Source: Myxococcus xanthus
GTDB lineage: Bacteria > Myxococcota > Myxococcia > Myxococcales > Myxococcaceae
DNA: 42,743 bases
NCBI RefSeq assembly: GCF_013116825.1
Contig: NZ_JABFNS010000081.1
Location: forward strand, 1 to 42,743
Reading direction: 5' to 3'
Numbering within the stretch: the stretch's first letter is position 1; each line of letters starts with the position of its first letter. The position numbers and the translations under genes were made by a program. The notes beneath the pieces are model-generated. The model searched no databases and was not told the origin of the DNA. It was given only the letters and a program-made list of their open reading frames with translations. Below are positions 8,708 to 15,184 of the stretch, in pieces.

Positions 8708-9598
8708 CTATGCCGCTTCGCGTTCCGGGACATCCGGAGGCGGCGCCTCCAATGTCGCCAGGTGGGCCCTGGCCAACTCCAGGTTGTCATTGTCCAGCGG
8801 GTGGAAGGAGGGGCGCAGGTACTGCCGCAAGCCCCGCCCCAGCACCTGGAACAGCACCGGGTCCTTCCGGTGAGCGCGCCACAGCTCGCGCAGCAGCCCT
8901 GTCCACCCCAGCCCACGCTCCTGGCGCAGCAGCGTCACCGTGGCGGCGAACCACAGGGAGAAGAGCGACAACACGGCCAGCACCATCCCCAACACGCGCA
9001 GCCCATAGCCCGGTGCCACCTTCCGCAGCACGTCGAAGGCCACCGCCTTGTGCTCAATCTCCTCGGCGGCGTGCCACTCGATGAGGTTGCGCATCGCCGG
9101 GTGGCCGTCCGCGAACACGCCCAGCGTCAGCGTGTTCTCGCCCATCAGCGCCGTGTAGTGCTCCAGCGCGGCGGTGATGGACAGCCGCAGCGACGGCGGA
9201 AGCTTCGCGTCGATGACGCCCCAGAGAAATGACTCGTACCGCCGCATGAAGCGGTGGATGTCGTAGCCCTGGGACTCCAGCAGCTCGATGTAGTCCTGGT
9301 GCTCACGCGCGTGCTTGCCTTCCTGCGCGAAGAAGGCCTTCACCTGCGCGCGCAGCGCGGGCGTGTCCGCCAGCTGCGGCATGTAGTGGTTGACGCTGCG
9401 CACGAAGAACCGCTCGCCCTGGGGGAAGAGCATGTTGAGCCCGTTCCACAGGTGCGTGGTGCCAGGGCCATTGCGGTGCCAGATGCGCGGGAAGCTCGCG
9501 TCGAAGGGGAACTGGAGGTGCGGTCGCGGCCGGATGCGTCCGGGGTCGTGGGGGGAGACCATGGGGAGCTCTCGTGACGGAAGACCAGGAAGGTTCAT
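8708..9598 (-). CDS. PF10118-type putative metal-dependent hydrolase (ferritin-like)
   Basis: 296 residues resembling the predicted metal-dependent hydrolase family PF10118. Carboxylate and histidine motifs that could form a diiron-like site are visible: EGKHAREHQDY (about 95-105), a Glu in AALEHYTALMGENTL, and EWHAAEEIEHKAVAFD (about 175-190). A hydrophobic segment (GLRVLGMVLAVLSLFSLWFAATV, about 200-222) suggests membrane attachment. The ATG at 9598 directly abuts the stop codon of the upstream gene (TGA 9601-9599), which supports translational coupling; an internal ATG at 9562 is an alternative start. Relatives occur next to lipid-active oxidoreductases, but the substrate is unknown. Confidence 0.75.
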   Translation of the reverse strand: MNLPGLPSRELPMVSPHDPGRIRPRPHLQFPFDASFPRIWHRNGPGTTHLWNGLNMLFPQGERFFVRSVNHYMPQLADTPALRAQVKAFFAQEGKHAREHQDYIELLESQGYDIHRFMRRYESFLWGVIDAKLPPSLRLSITAALEHYTALMGENTLTLGVFADGHPAMRNLIEWHAAEEIEHKAVAFDVLRKVAPGYGLRVLGMVLAVLSLFSLWFAATVTLLRQERGLGWTGLLRELWRAHRKDPVLFQVLGRGLRQYLRPSFHPLDNDNLELARAHLATLEAPPPDVPEREAA

Positions 9599-11116
9599 TC
9601 AAGGGAGTGACCGGCGCCGCGGCTGGGCCCTGTCGACGGCCTCCGCGACGAGCACATCCCGGAAGGCCAGCAGCTTCTCGCGCGTGCCCAGGGCACCACT
9701 GCCCGCGAGCGCCGCGAAGAAGCGCTTGCGCACGCCCGAGGGCGTCGCGTGGAGGACCTCCGTCACGCAGAGGGCCACGCCGCCCCCGACGGCCCGCAGC
9801 GGCCGCATCGTGTTGAAGAAGAGCGGGGAGTGCCGCGCCAGCGCTTCATCATCGTCGACCTCCAAGGTGATTTTGGACAGCAGGGCATTGCCTCCCAGGG
9901 CGGCGGGCACCTGCCGCAGCAAGGGTGTGTAGGCGAAGCCGTGTGTGGTGAAGGAGGGCATCCACCACGGCAGCGCCGGCGAGTACAACGTGGAGAAGAT
10001 GTCCTTCAGCACGCCGCCGCCCCGCCGCGTCTGCTCCAGCAGGTGCGCGACGTGGGCGGGCGTCATCGGCCCTGTGCGCGTCCGCGAGGGCACCACCGCG
10101 ATACCAATGCGCCGCCACTTCCGCGCCACGGTGTGCGGCGACGCGGGCAGCACCGGCACCAGCAGCGTGGGATTGTCGACGGGGAACACGCCCTCGCCGG
10201 CCCGCTTCACCGCCTGGAGCATCGCGCAGGTGAGGTTCCGGAAGTCGAGCCCCTCCGGCAACTCCACTCGCAGCAGTGGCGACGGCTCCTCGGGACCGGT
10301 GAGCCATTCGCCCGGCGCCGCGCGGCCCTCCCTGCGCGGCAACCCCTCCGAGGCCGCCAGCGAGAGCTCGGCCATCGCGGTGCCATCCATCACCAGGTGG
10401 TCGAAGCTCAGCTCCAGGGCGCCCGTCGCCGGGTCCACCCTCGCGCCGAACCAGGCGCTCGACGTCAGCAGGTGGGACGTCCAGGCGCTGCCACCTCGCG
10501 AGGCGCGGTCCACCAGCACCTGCGGGAACAAGCCGTCCCGGCGTGCCTCGGCCAGCGAGCGGCTGGGCGTGCGCGCCAGCAACGCCGCCACCCCGTCAGG
10601 CGTCAGCGCCGCGTCGTCCAGGGACAAACGCACCACCTGGAGCCCACCGTCCTCGCACGTGATGGCGGCGGTGAGGACGTCCGCGTCCAGGACGCGTTGG
10701 CGTGCATCAGAGCCTTCACGCCCCAGGCGCGCCACCCAGACGTCCAGGGGCTGGTTCTGCCGGCGCACGCCGCGGCTGTCGCGGTACCAGCGCGCCACAC
10801 GCGCCAGCAGCACCGGTGCCCACGTCCCGCCGTCCGTCTCCACGCCCAACGGCTGCACCGTCACCATGATGCGGCGCGAGCGGGGCTCGGTCGTCAGGAA
10901 CTGCTCCCACGTCGTCAGCGCGGGCACCACCTGGGTCGGCCTCCGCGCCGGAAACAGCCGCCGCCACCCGTCGCAGAAACGCACGAGCCCGCTGATGGCT
11001 TGACGCGCCACCGGATGCATGTGCGGAAACTGATGCGTCAGCGCAGCATGCACGCGTCCGATGACGCCAACGTCCTGGGCTTCAACCGGAAACGGGAGGG
11101 GACCGGATCCGTCCAT
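9599..11116 (-). CDS. CoA-dependent acyltransferase-like protein (HxxxDG motif)
   Basis: 505 residues from the ATG at 11116, chosen because GGAGG lies seven bases upstream; the longer frame to 11158 has no such site. The sequence LSFDHLVMDGTAMAELS (about residues 245-262) carries the HxxxDG motif of the chloramphenicol acetyltransferase/condensation/2-oxoacid-dehydrogenase acyltransferase fold, and a later FAYTPLLRQVPAALGGNALLSKITLEVDDDEAL region resembles the back half of that fold. No lipoyl domain and no NRPS partner domain is present. It is coupled to the PF10118-like gene, suggesting the two act on the same, possibly lipid-like, substrate. The exact reaction cannot be named. Confidence 0.62.
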   Translation of the reverse strand: MDGSGPLPFPVEAQDVGVIGRVHAALTHQFPHMHPVARQAISGLVRFCDGWRRLFPARRPTQVVPALTTWEQFLTTEPRSRRIMVTVQPLGVETDGGTWAPVLLARVARWYRDSRGVRRQNQPLDVWVARLGREGSDARQRVLDADVLTAAITCEDGGLQVVRLSLDDAALTPDGVAALLARTPSRSLAEARRDGLFPQVLVDRASRGGSAWTSHLLTSSAWFGARVDPATGALELSFDHLVMDGTAMAELSLAASEGLPRREGRAAPGEWLTGPEEPSPLLRVELPEGLDFRNLTCAMLQAVKRAGEGVFPVDNPTLLVPVLPASPHTVARKWRRIGIAVVPSRTRTGPMTPAHVAHLLEQTRRGGGVLKDIFSTLYSPALPWWMPSFTTHGFAYTPLLRQVPAALGGNALLSKITLEVDDDEALARHSPLFFNTMRPLRAVGGGVALCVTEVLHATPSGVRKRFFAALAGSGALGTREKLLAFRDVLVAEAVDRAQPRRRSLP

Positions 11117-11494
11117 GGCACACCTCCGAGTGGTCAACGGGGGGATGACCCACGGCATTTGCTGCGTAGCCTACCGGACACGCCACCTGTACCGTCAGGT
11201 CATCGCGCGATTTCACCTGCAGCCACGCTATTTTGACCTGCCTGCGCGGGTGAAACACGACTCACGAAGGCGCCCCCTCACGGAGCGCATGGGCAACTCA
11301 CGCAGCGGGCGTGATACGCAGCGCATCAGTCGGGACGGAATCTTCGCGCGACGTGCCACGTCGGCCGGAGGGAATGTCTGACATTGAATGCAAGCGAGCC
11401 CAAACGCCTGCCTTCACCCCAGACACATCCTGGTATTCTTTGACAGCCTGACATTCCCATGCGCTCCCGCCCGGGTGTCGGCTCAGGAGCATCC
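11117..11494. other. Intergenic region between divergent genes
   Basis: 378 bases with no supported gene. It contains a perfect palindrome CGACGTG-C-CACGTCG (11349-11363), an exact TTGACA (11440-11445) 50 bases before the next start codon but without a good -10, and an 8-bp direct repeat CTGACATT at 11378 and 11448. These are possible regulatory sites for the acyltransferase (minus) or Cys-rich protein (plus) genes. Confidence 0.4.
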
Positions 11495-11863
11495 ATGTCT
11501 TTCATCCGCCGTCCCTTCGCCTGGAGTGCCGCCCTGCTGCTGACGTTCGCGACCGTCGCGGCGGCTGACCCCATCAGCTCCGGGTCCGAGGCGCTCTGTG
11601 AGAACAGCGCGAGCGCCGAGTCCTCGCTGGCCATCTGCTTCCAGTCCTTCTGTGACGAAGACTGGGAGTGCGCGAACGCGTGTCCCAGTGCGCAGACGGC
11701 CGCCTGCGTGAACGCCGTGTGCGAGTACACCTATCGAACGGGCGGCGGCACCGGCGGCTCGGGCGGCCCCTTCTGCCCGGCGATGCTCTGTGCGGATGAC
11801 TCCCACTGTCAGTGTGGAGACCGTCAGGGCTACTGCGGCCTCGACTCCATCTGCTACTTCTAG
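11495..11863 (+). CDS. Secreted cysteine-rich protein, unknown function
   Basis: 122 residues. The ATG at 11495 has AGGAG six bases upstream; the earlier ATG at 11459 lacks one and would bury the signal peptide. The N-terminus (MSFIRRPFAWSAALLLTFAT-VAAADP) is a Sec signal peptide with likely cleavage after AAA near residue 24. The mature part is small and holds 13 cysteines (35, 48, 53, 59, 63, 71, 76, 94, 99, 105, 107, 114, 120) with a Gly-rich linker (RTGGGTGGSGG) between two Cys clusters. The tail CQCGDRQGYCGLDSICYF recalls small disulfide-bonded binding modules, but no family is recognised. An odd cysteine count leaves one free thiol or a dimer contact. Confidence 0.72.
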   Translation: MSFIRRPFAWSAALLLTFATVAAADPISSGSEALCENSASAESSLAICFQSFCDEDWECANACPSAQTAACVNAVCEYTYRTGGGTGGSGGPFCPAMLCADDSHCQCGDRQGYCGLDSICYF

Positions 11864-11891
11864 GCCGCTCGACGCGTCGCTCCGCTCGTCA

Positions 11892-11953
11892 GGCTCCGGG
11901 AAGAAAGCCCGCGCCAGTGAGTCCGGCGCGTCGGTGGACACCTTCCCGGAGCC
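11892..11953 (+). promoter_or_regulatory. Nested hairpin that hides the ribosome binding site of the next gene
   Basis: GGCTCCGGGAAG (11892-11903) and CTTCCCGGAGCC (11942-11953) are perfect 12-base complements. Inside lies a second stem, CGCGCC (11910-11915) with GGCGCG (11925-11930). The 3' outer arm contains the GGAG (11948-11951) that is the Shine-Dalgarno for the ATG at 11957, so the fold would block translation. It could also be a terminator for the upstream secreted protein, but no T run follows. Confidence 0.6.
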
Positions 11954-11956
11954 GCC

Positions 11957-13051
11957 ATGCCACGCCTGCTCGACAGCCTTCCCCTTCTCTACCGCGACCT
12001 CCTTCCTGACTTCTTCCGGCAGGACGTTCCCGAGGAGAGCAAGGCCACCTGTTCGAACTGCGCCATGAGCCAGGACTCCGCGCAGGGCGCCGTCGACTCC
12101 GTGGACGGCGTGAGCCGCATGTTCCGGCCGGACACCAAGTGCTGCACGTACTCACCGCGCCTGCCCAACTACCTGGTGGGCGCGCTGCTGTCCGATGACC
12201 GCCCCGAACTGGCCGAGGGCCGCCGCCGCATGGAGGCGAAGATCGCCAGCCGCGTGGGCGTCACGCCGCAGTGGGTGAAGCCTCCCGCCAAGTTCCAGTT
12301 CCTCTACAAGAACGGCCACCAGTTCTTCGGCCGGGCCGCGTCCCTGCGCTGCGGCTACTTCTCCGCGGACAGCGGCGGCTGCACCATCTGGCCCTACCGC
12401 GAAGCCGTCTGCTCCACCTTCTTCTGCAAGTACGTGGCGGGCGCGGACGGCCGCAAGTTCTGGATGTCCCTCAAGACGTACCTGACGCTGGCCGAAATCC
12501 AGCTGTCACGCTGGACGGCGCTCCAACTCCTCCCCGACTACGTGCTGTCCGGCAGGGACCGCGCGGAGACGCAGCCCGGGCCGCTCACCGTGGAGGACCT
12601 GGATGACACCGCGCCGCCCGCCAAGACCTACGCGGCGCTGTGGCAGGGTTACGAGGGACTCGAGCTCGACTACTTCCGGGAGTGCTACCGCCTGGTGAAG
12701 GCGCTGCCCCCGGACGGCGTGGAGAAGCTGCTGGGACTGGATGGCACCATCGAGCTGAAGACGCTGGAGAAGCTCCACCACACCGCCGTGGCGCCCAAGC
12801 TGCCGCGCACGCTCAAGCTCAACCCCGATGCCACCGTCCAATGGATGCAGGACGGCAGCGTGGCCCTGGGCGCGTACAGCGAATACGACGCCGTGGCCCT
12901 GCCCGGCGAAGCCTATGGACTGCTCGTCGACTTCACCGGACGCGAGCCCGTGGACGCCGTGCGCAAGCACCTGCGCGAGAACAAGCAGGCGGACCTGTCC
13001 GAGGACGTCCTGCTGGAGCTGTACCGGCACCGCATCCTCGTGGACGCGTGA
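11957..13051 (+). CDS. Protein with eight-cysteine putative metal or Fe-S chelating region
   Basis: 364 residues, no signal peptide. Eight cysteines in the first 160 residues (C32 and C35 in CSNC, C62-C63 in KCCTYSPRLPNYLVG, C132, C142, C152, C157 in CTIWPYREAVCSTFFCKY) form a conserved-looking cluster reminiscent of the YkgJ/FliB CxxCxxxxCC putative zinc- or iron-chelating domain. The rest is alpha/beta without a recognised domain. The ATG at 11957 has GGAG six to nine bases upstream, inside the stem described above. It could modify or repair other proteins as FliB-type methylases are proposed to do, but this is inference only. Confidence 0.72.
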   Translation: MPRLLDSLPLLYRDLLPDFFRQDVPEESKATCSNCAMSQDSAQGAVDSVDGVSRMFRPDTKCCTYSPRLPNYLVGALLSDDRPELAEGRRRMEAKIASRVGVTPQWVKPPAKFQFLYKNGHQFFGRAASLRCGYFSADSGGCTIWPYREAVCSTFFCKYVAGADGRKFWMSLKTYLTLAEIQLSRWTALQLLPDYVLSGRDRAETQPGPLTVEDLDDTAPPAKTYAALWQGYEGLELDYFRECYRLVKALPPDGVEKLLGLDGTIELKTLEKLHHTAVAPKLPRTLKLNPDATVQWMQDGSVALGAYSEYDAVALPGEAYGLLVDFTGREPVDAVRKHLRENKQADLSEDVLLELYRHRILVDA

Positions 13052-13064
13052 GGCAAGCGTCCGG

Positions 13065-13838
13065 CTACGACTGCTGAGCCAGCTCTCCCAGCTCGCGCAG
13101 CGTGCGGACGGAGGCCTGGGCGTTGCGCCACGCGAAGACCGTCTCTGACAAGTGGTCCGCCATCCACGAGCAGAAGCCCGGGTCTCCGGCGCCCAGCCAC
13201 TCCGCGGACTCGGACAGCTCCGTCTCCGCGGCTTCCCACGCGCGGCGGTAGGCGCTGGCCGCGGTCATCAGCTCGGACAAGGAGTGGGTGAAGGCGTCCA
13301 GGGCCGCGCGCAGCTCCAGCGGCGCGCTCGGCTCTCCCCGGCGGGAATCGCGCAGCCGCCCCAGGTGGACCAGGAGTCCCTGCTCCAGCGCGGCGGCGGT
13401 CCCCAGCCGCGCCTGGGCGCCGTGGAGCAGGACCTGGAGGTCCTCGCCCAGCTCATGCTGCAGCTCCTCGGTGGAGCGCGCCACCGGGCGTCCCAGCCGC
13501 GTACACACCGCCTGCCACAGGCTGCTGTACCCCAGGAGCTCCGCCACGCCGCGGCGAACATGGGGCGGGACGCGATCCAGGAACTCGAGCGCGCACTGAC
13601 GGGCGGAGGTGGCCAGGGGGCCCGCGCCCGGGCCCGCCTTCGCGCACTTCAGCACCCGCCAGGCCCACTGGAGCGTCGTCTCGGTGGAGCGGAAGAGGGC
13701 TTCACAACCCGCGCTCAGCGTCCCCGCATGGCTGGCGTCCATCAGCGAGGCGGAGGTCACGGGCACGGCCTGGGCTTCCTCGCCGGAGACCTGCTGCGGG
13801 CGTGGATCCCGTTCCGATGAACCGCGGTCCGGCGACAT
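13065..13838 (-). CDS. Conserved hypothetical protein, helical
   Basis: 257 residues from the ATG at 13838, which has AGGGAGG six bases upstream; a longer frame to 13880 lacks support. The sequence is mostly amphipathic helix (for example ELGEDLQVLLHGAQARLGTAAALEQGLLVHLGRL) with a Pro/Ser/Glu-rich N-terminal 35 residues. No enzyme motif, membrane segment or signal peptide is seen. It is convergent with the 8-Cys protein, 13 bases apart. Function unknown. Confidence 0.65.
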   Translation of the reverse strand: MSPDRGSSERDPRPQQVSGEEAQAVPVTSASLMDASHAGTLSAGCEALFRSTETTLQWAWRVLKCAKAGPGAGPLATSARQCALEFLDRVPPHVRRGVAELLGYSSLWQAVCTRLGRPVARSTEELQHELGEDLQVLLHGAQARLGTAAALEQGLLVHLGRLRDSRRGEPSAPLELRAALDAFTHSLSELMTAASAYRRAWEAAETELSESAEWLGAGDPGFCSWMADHLSETVFAWRNAQASVRTLRELGELAQQS

Positions 13839-13993
13839 GCTCCGCCTCCCTAAACGCGACGAGCCCCCCAGGTATCGCATGCCCTGCGCACAAGCTCCAA
13901 CACCCCATCAGGGGAGGGTTCAGGGCGCCGCGCGTGGCCTGAGACGGGCGGGATGCCCGGGGATTCAAGCCAGTGTCGTGTCACACCGGTTGA

Positions 13994-14034
13994 GAAAAGT
14001 CCGGCCGGGCGCCCGGAACGAGACACCCGGCCGG
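13994..14034 (-). terminator. Intrinsic terminator of the DUF2383-like gene
   Basis: On the minus strand CCGGCCGGG (14034-14026) pairs with CCCGGCCGG (14009-14001), followed by ACTTTTCTC, a T-rich tail at 13999-13991. It lies 23 bases after the stop codon of the gene at 14057. Confidence 0.75.
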
Positions 14035-14056
14035 CGCGCATCCGCGCGGCACGCGC

Positions 14057-14494
14057 TCAGTGAAGGGTGCGCTTGAGACGGCTGAGCCGCTCATGCGTCC
14101 GCTTCTGCGCGGGAATCAACTCCATCCGCACGAAGCGCCGATTCTCGCCATGCACCTGGTCCGCGTCGCGCTGGTAGTCGGCGAGGCCATGGTCCTCGCC
14201 CTCCTCCAGCGCCTGGATGGCGGCCTTCTCGCCCAGGACGTCCGCGCCGCCTTGGACCAGCTTGGCGAAGGTGCCCCACATGCCAGAGCTCTCCACGGGC
14301 TCACCGCCCATCTTCAGGATGCGCTCGCGAATCTCCTCGACCCGGTGCTCATGGTCGTGCTGGCAATACTCCAGCGCGTCACGGGCCAGTCCGTCCGAGA
14401 CGTGCCCGATCGCCTTGCGATAGGTCTCCACGGCGGAGATTTCGCCGCGCAGGAACGAGTTGAGCGTCTCGACGTCCTTGTTGGTGCTCGCCAT
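14057..14494 (-). CDS. DUF2383/PA2169-like four-helix (ferritin-like) protein
   Basis: 145 residues. The pattern VETLNSFLRGEISAVETYRKAI, then EYCQHDHEHRVEEIRERILKMGGEP, then GEKAAIQALEEGEDHGLADYQRDA, matches the DUF2383 four-helix family, with Glu and His at ferritin-like positions (E18, E22, H48, H49, E53 and E94 by rough count). Family members are soluble and thought to bind metal or act under stress, but the role is not established. The ATG at 14494 has GGAGG about ten bases upstream; the frame extends to 14593 without a site. It is divergent from the cys leader region. Confidence 0.82.
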   Translation of the reverse strand: MASTNKDVETLNSFLRGEISAVETYRKAIGHVSDGLARDALEYCQHDHEHRVEEIRERILKMGGEPVESSGMWGTFAKLVQGGADVLGEKAAIQALEEGEDHGLADYQRDADQVHGENRRFVRMELIPAQKRTHERLSRLKRTLH

Positions 14495-14704
14495 CGATGG
14501 CCTCCATGGGTGACGGGTGAATCCGGCTTGCCGCAAAAGGTGATGCCCGCTGCCGCATGGGCAACGAGGGCTCGCCTCCCCGCCTCCTTCCAAGGTCTGC
14601 GCGGACGTTCACCGGATGGCGCCGTGTCCTGCCCCCAGACGGGCGGACGAGCGGACGCCTCCTCAGGCTGGCCCAGCCCCGCATGCCGCATCGAGGACGA
14701 CGGG

Positions 14705-14734
14705 TTGACGCGCGCCTGAAACAGCCGCTAGCGT
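14705..14734 (+). promoter_or_regulatory. Promoter of the cys leader-operon
   Basis: TTGACG (14705-14710), an 18-nt spacer and TAGCGT (14729-14734) make a fair housekeeping-type promoter. Transcription would begin near 14740-14742, four to six bases before the ATG of the first polycysteine leader (14746), leaving no room for a ribosome binding site. This predicts near-leaderless translation of the leader peptide. Confidence 0.6.
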
Positions 14735-14745
14735 ATGTCTTCGCG

Positions 14746-14838
14746 ATGACGCACTCCCACACACCGACCGCCGCGCCGTTTGCCAGCCGCTGCTGTCCGT
14801 CGTGTGCCTGCTGTCGTCAGCCGGACCTGGGTTGTTGA
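14746..14838 (+). CDS. Polycysteine leader peptide 1
   Basis: A 30-codon ORF from ATG 14746 to TGA 14836-14838. Six of the last 15 residues are Cys: after MTHSHTPTAAPFASR comes CCPSCACCRQPDLGC (Cys codons at 14791, 14794, 14803, 14809, 14812, 14833). It is followed 47 bases later by a textbook terminator and lies at the head of a cysteine-biosynthesis operon. It is therefore read as an attenuator leader whose translation senses charged tRNA-Cys. Leaderless polycysteine ORFs that attenuate cys genes are known from mycobacteria; a deltaproteobacterial counterpart is, as far as I know, not described. Start choice rests on the predicted promoter. Confidence 0.82.
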   Translation: MTHSHTPTAAPFASRCCPSCACCRQPDLGC

Positions 14839-14912
14839 CGCGCACACGGGACGCCCTTCCAAGCCTCCCGCCTCGCGCTCTTCCCGGCCCGGTCTCCTAT
14901 CCCAGGAACCGG
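14821..14912 (+). promoter_or_regulatory. Candidate antiterminator pairing, cys attenuator 1
   Basis: CCGG-A-CCTGGG (14821-14831), at the end of leader ORF 1, can pair with CCCAGG-AA-CCGG (14901-14912) over ten base pairs with a small internal loop. The second strand overlaps the loop and 3' arm of terminator 1, so the two folds exclude each other. A ribosome stalled at the first Cys codons (from 14791) leaves 14821-14831 free; one finishing the ORF covers it. Confidence 0.5.
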
Positions 14913-14926
14913 GCCGTTTTCGTTTC
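14886..14926 (+). terminator. Intrinsic terminator 1 in the cys leader
   Basis: GGCCCGGT (14886-14893) pairs with ACCGGGCC (14908-14915); inside, TCCT (14895-14898) pairs with AGGA (14904-14907) around a 5-nt loop. The T-rich run GTTTTCGTTTCC follows directly. This is a strong Rho-independent terminator placed between leader 1 and leader 2, not after any full gene. Confidence 0.88.
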
Positions 14927-14955
14927 CTCGCCCAGCCCTGCACCGCTCCCACCCC

Positions 14956-15108
14956 ATGACCTTCACCGCCGACGCCCGTGTCCCTCGCTCGCCCGTGCTC
15001 TCCGCCCGGGGTGATGTCGTCTGTGCCACGGGTGGCGCGTGCTGTCTGTGCCGTGCGTGTCCCGCGTGTCCGCCTGCAGGCGGGTGCCGAGCGTCGAGAA
15101 GCGTGTAG
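14956..15108 (+). CDS. Polycysteine leader peptide 2
   Basis: A 50-codon ORF from ATG 14956 to TAG 15106-15108. Seven Cys occur between codons 23 and 44, six within GACCLCRACPACPPAGGC (Cys codons from 15040 to 15087). It sits between terminators 1 and 2, upstream of cysH, so it is a second, independent Cys-sensing leader in the same transcript. No Shine-Dalgarno or promoter is visible immediately before the ATG, and an in-frame GTG at 14995 could serve instead, so the start is uncertain. The Cys-rich half and its position relative to the hairpins are not affected by that choice. Confidence 0.74.
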   Translation: MTFTADARVPRSPVLSARGDVVCATGGACCLCRACPACPPAGGCRASRSV

Positions 15109-15163
15109 CGCGTCCTTCTCGAACCTTCTTGCTCGTGCGGCCCGCCCTCGAAAGAGGCGGGCC
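15070..15163 (+). promoter_or_regulatory. Four-segment attenuator 2 of the cys operon
   Basis: Segment 1 CCGCC (15070-15074) directly follows the Cys codon cluster. Segment 2 GGCGGG (15079-15084) can pair with segment 1 or with segment 3 CCCGCC (15141-15146). Segment 3 is also the 5' arm of the terminator with segment 4 GGCGGGCC (15156-15163). Stalling on the Cys codons covers segment 1, freeing 2 to pair with 3 and break the terminator; a ribosome running to the stop at 15106 covers segment 2, so 3:4 forms. This is the classical trp-type logic. Confidence 0.68.
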
Positions 15164-15173
15164 TTTTCTTTTC
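15139..15173 (+). terminator. Intrinsic terminator 2 in the cys leader
   Basis: GGCCCGCC(C)TC (15139-15149) pairs with GAGGCGGGCC (15154-15163) with one bulged C and a GAAA loop, followed by TTTTCTTTTCC (15164-15174). It ends 11 bases before the cysH start codon, so it can only make sense as a conditional terminator. Confidence 0.9.
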
Positions 15174-15184
15174 CTGGAGTCACC

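Noticed and set aside
11440-11445. Exact TTGACA as a promoter for the secreted Cys-rich gene
   Set aside because: No acceptable -10 hexamer at 16-18 bases; noted only within the intergenic entry.
14978-15184. In-frame upstream extension of cysH
   Set aside because: The frame is open, but the stretch contains the Cys leader in another frame and a strong terminator, and the ATG at 15185 has a good ribosome binding site and matches the normal CysH N-terminus.
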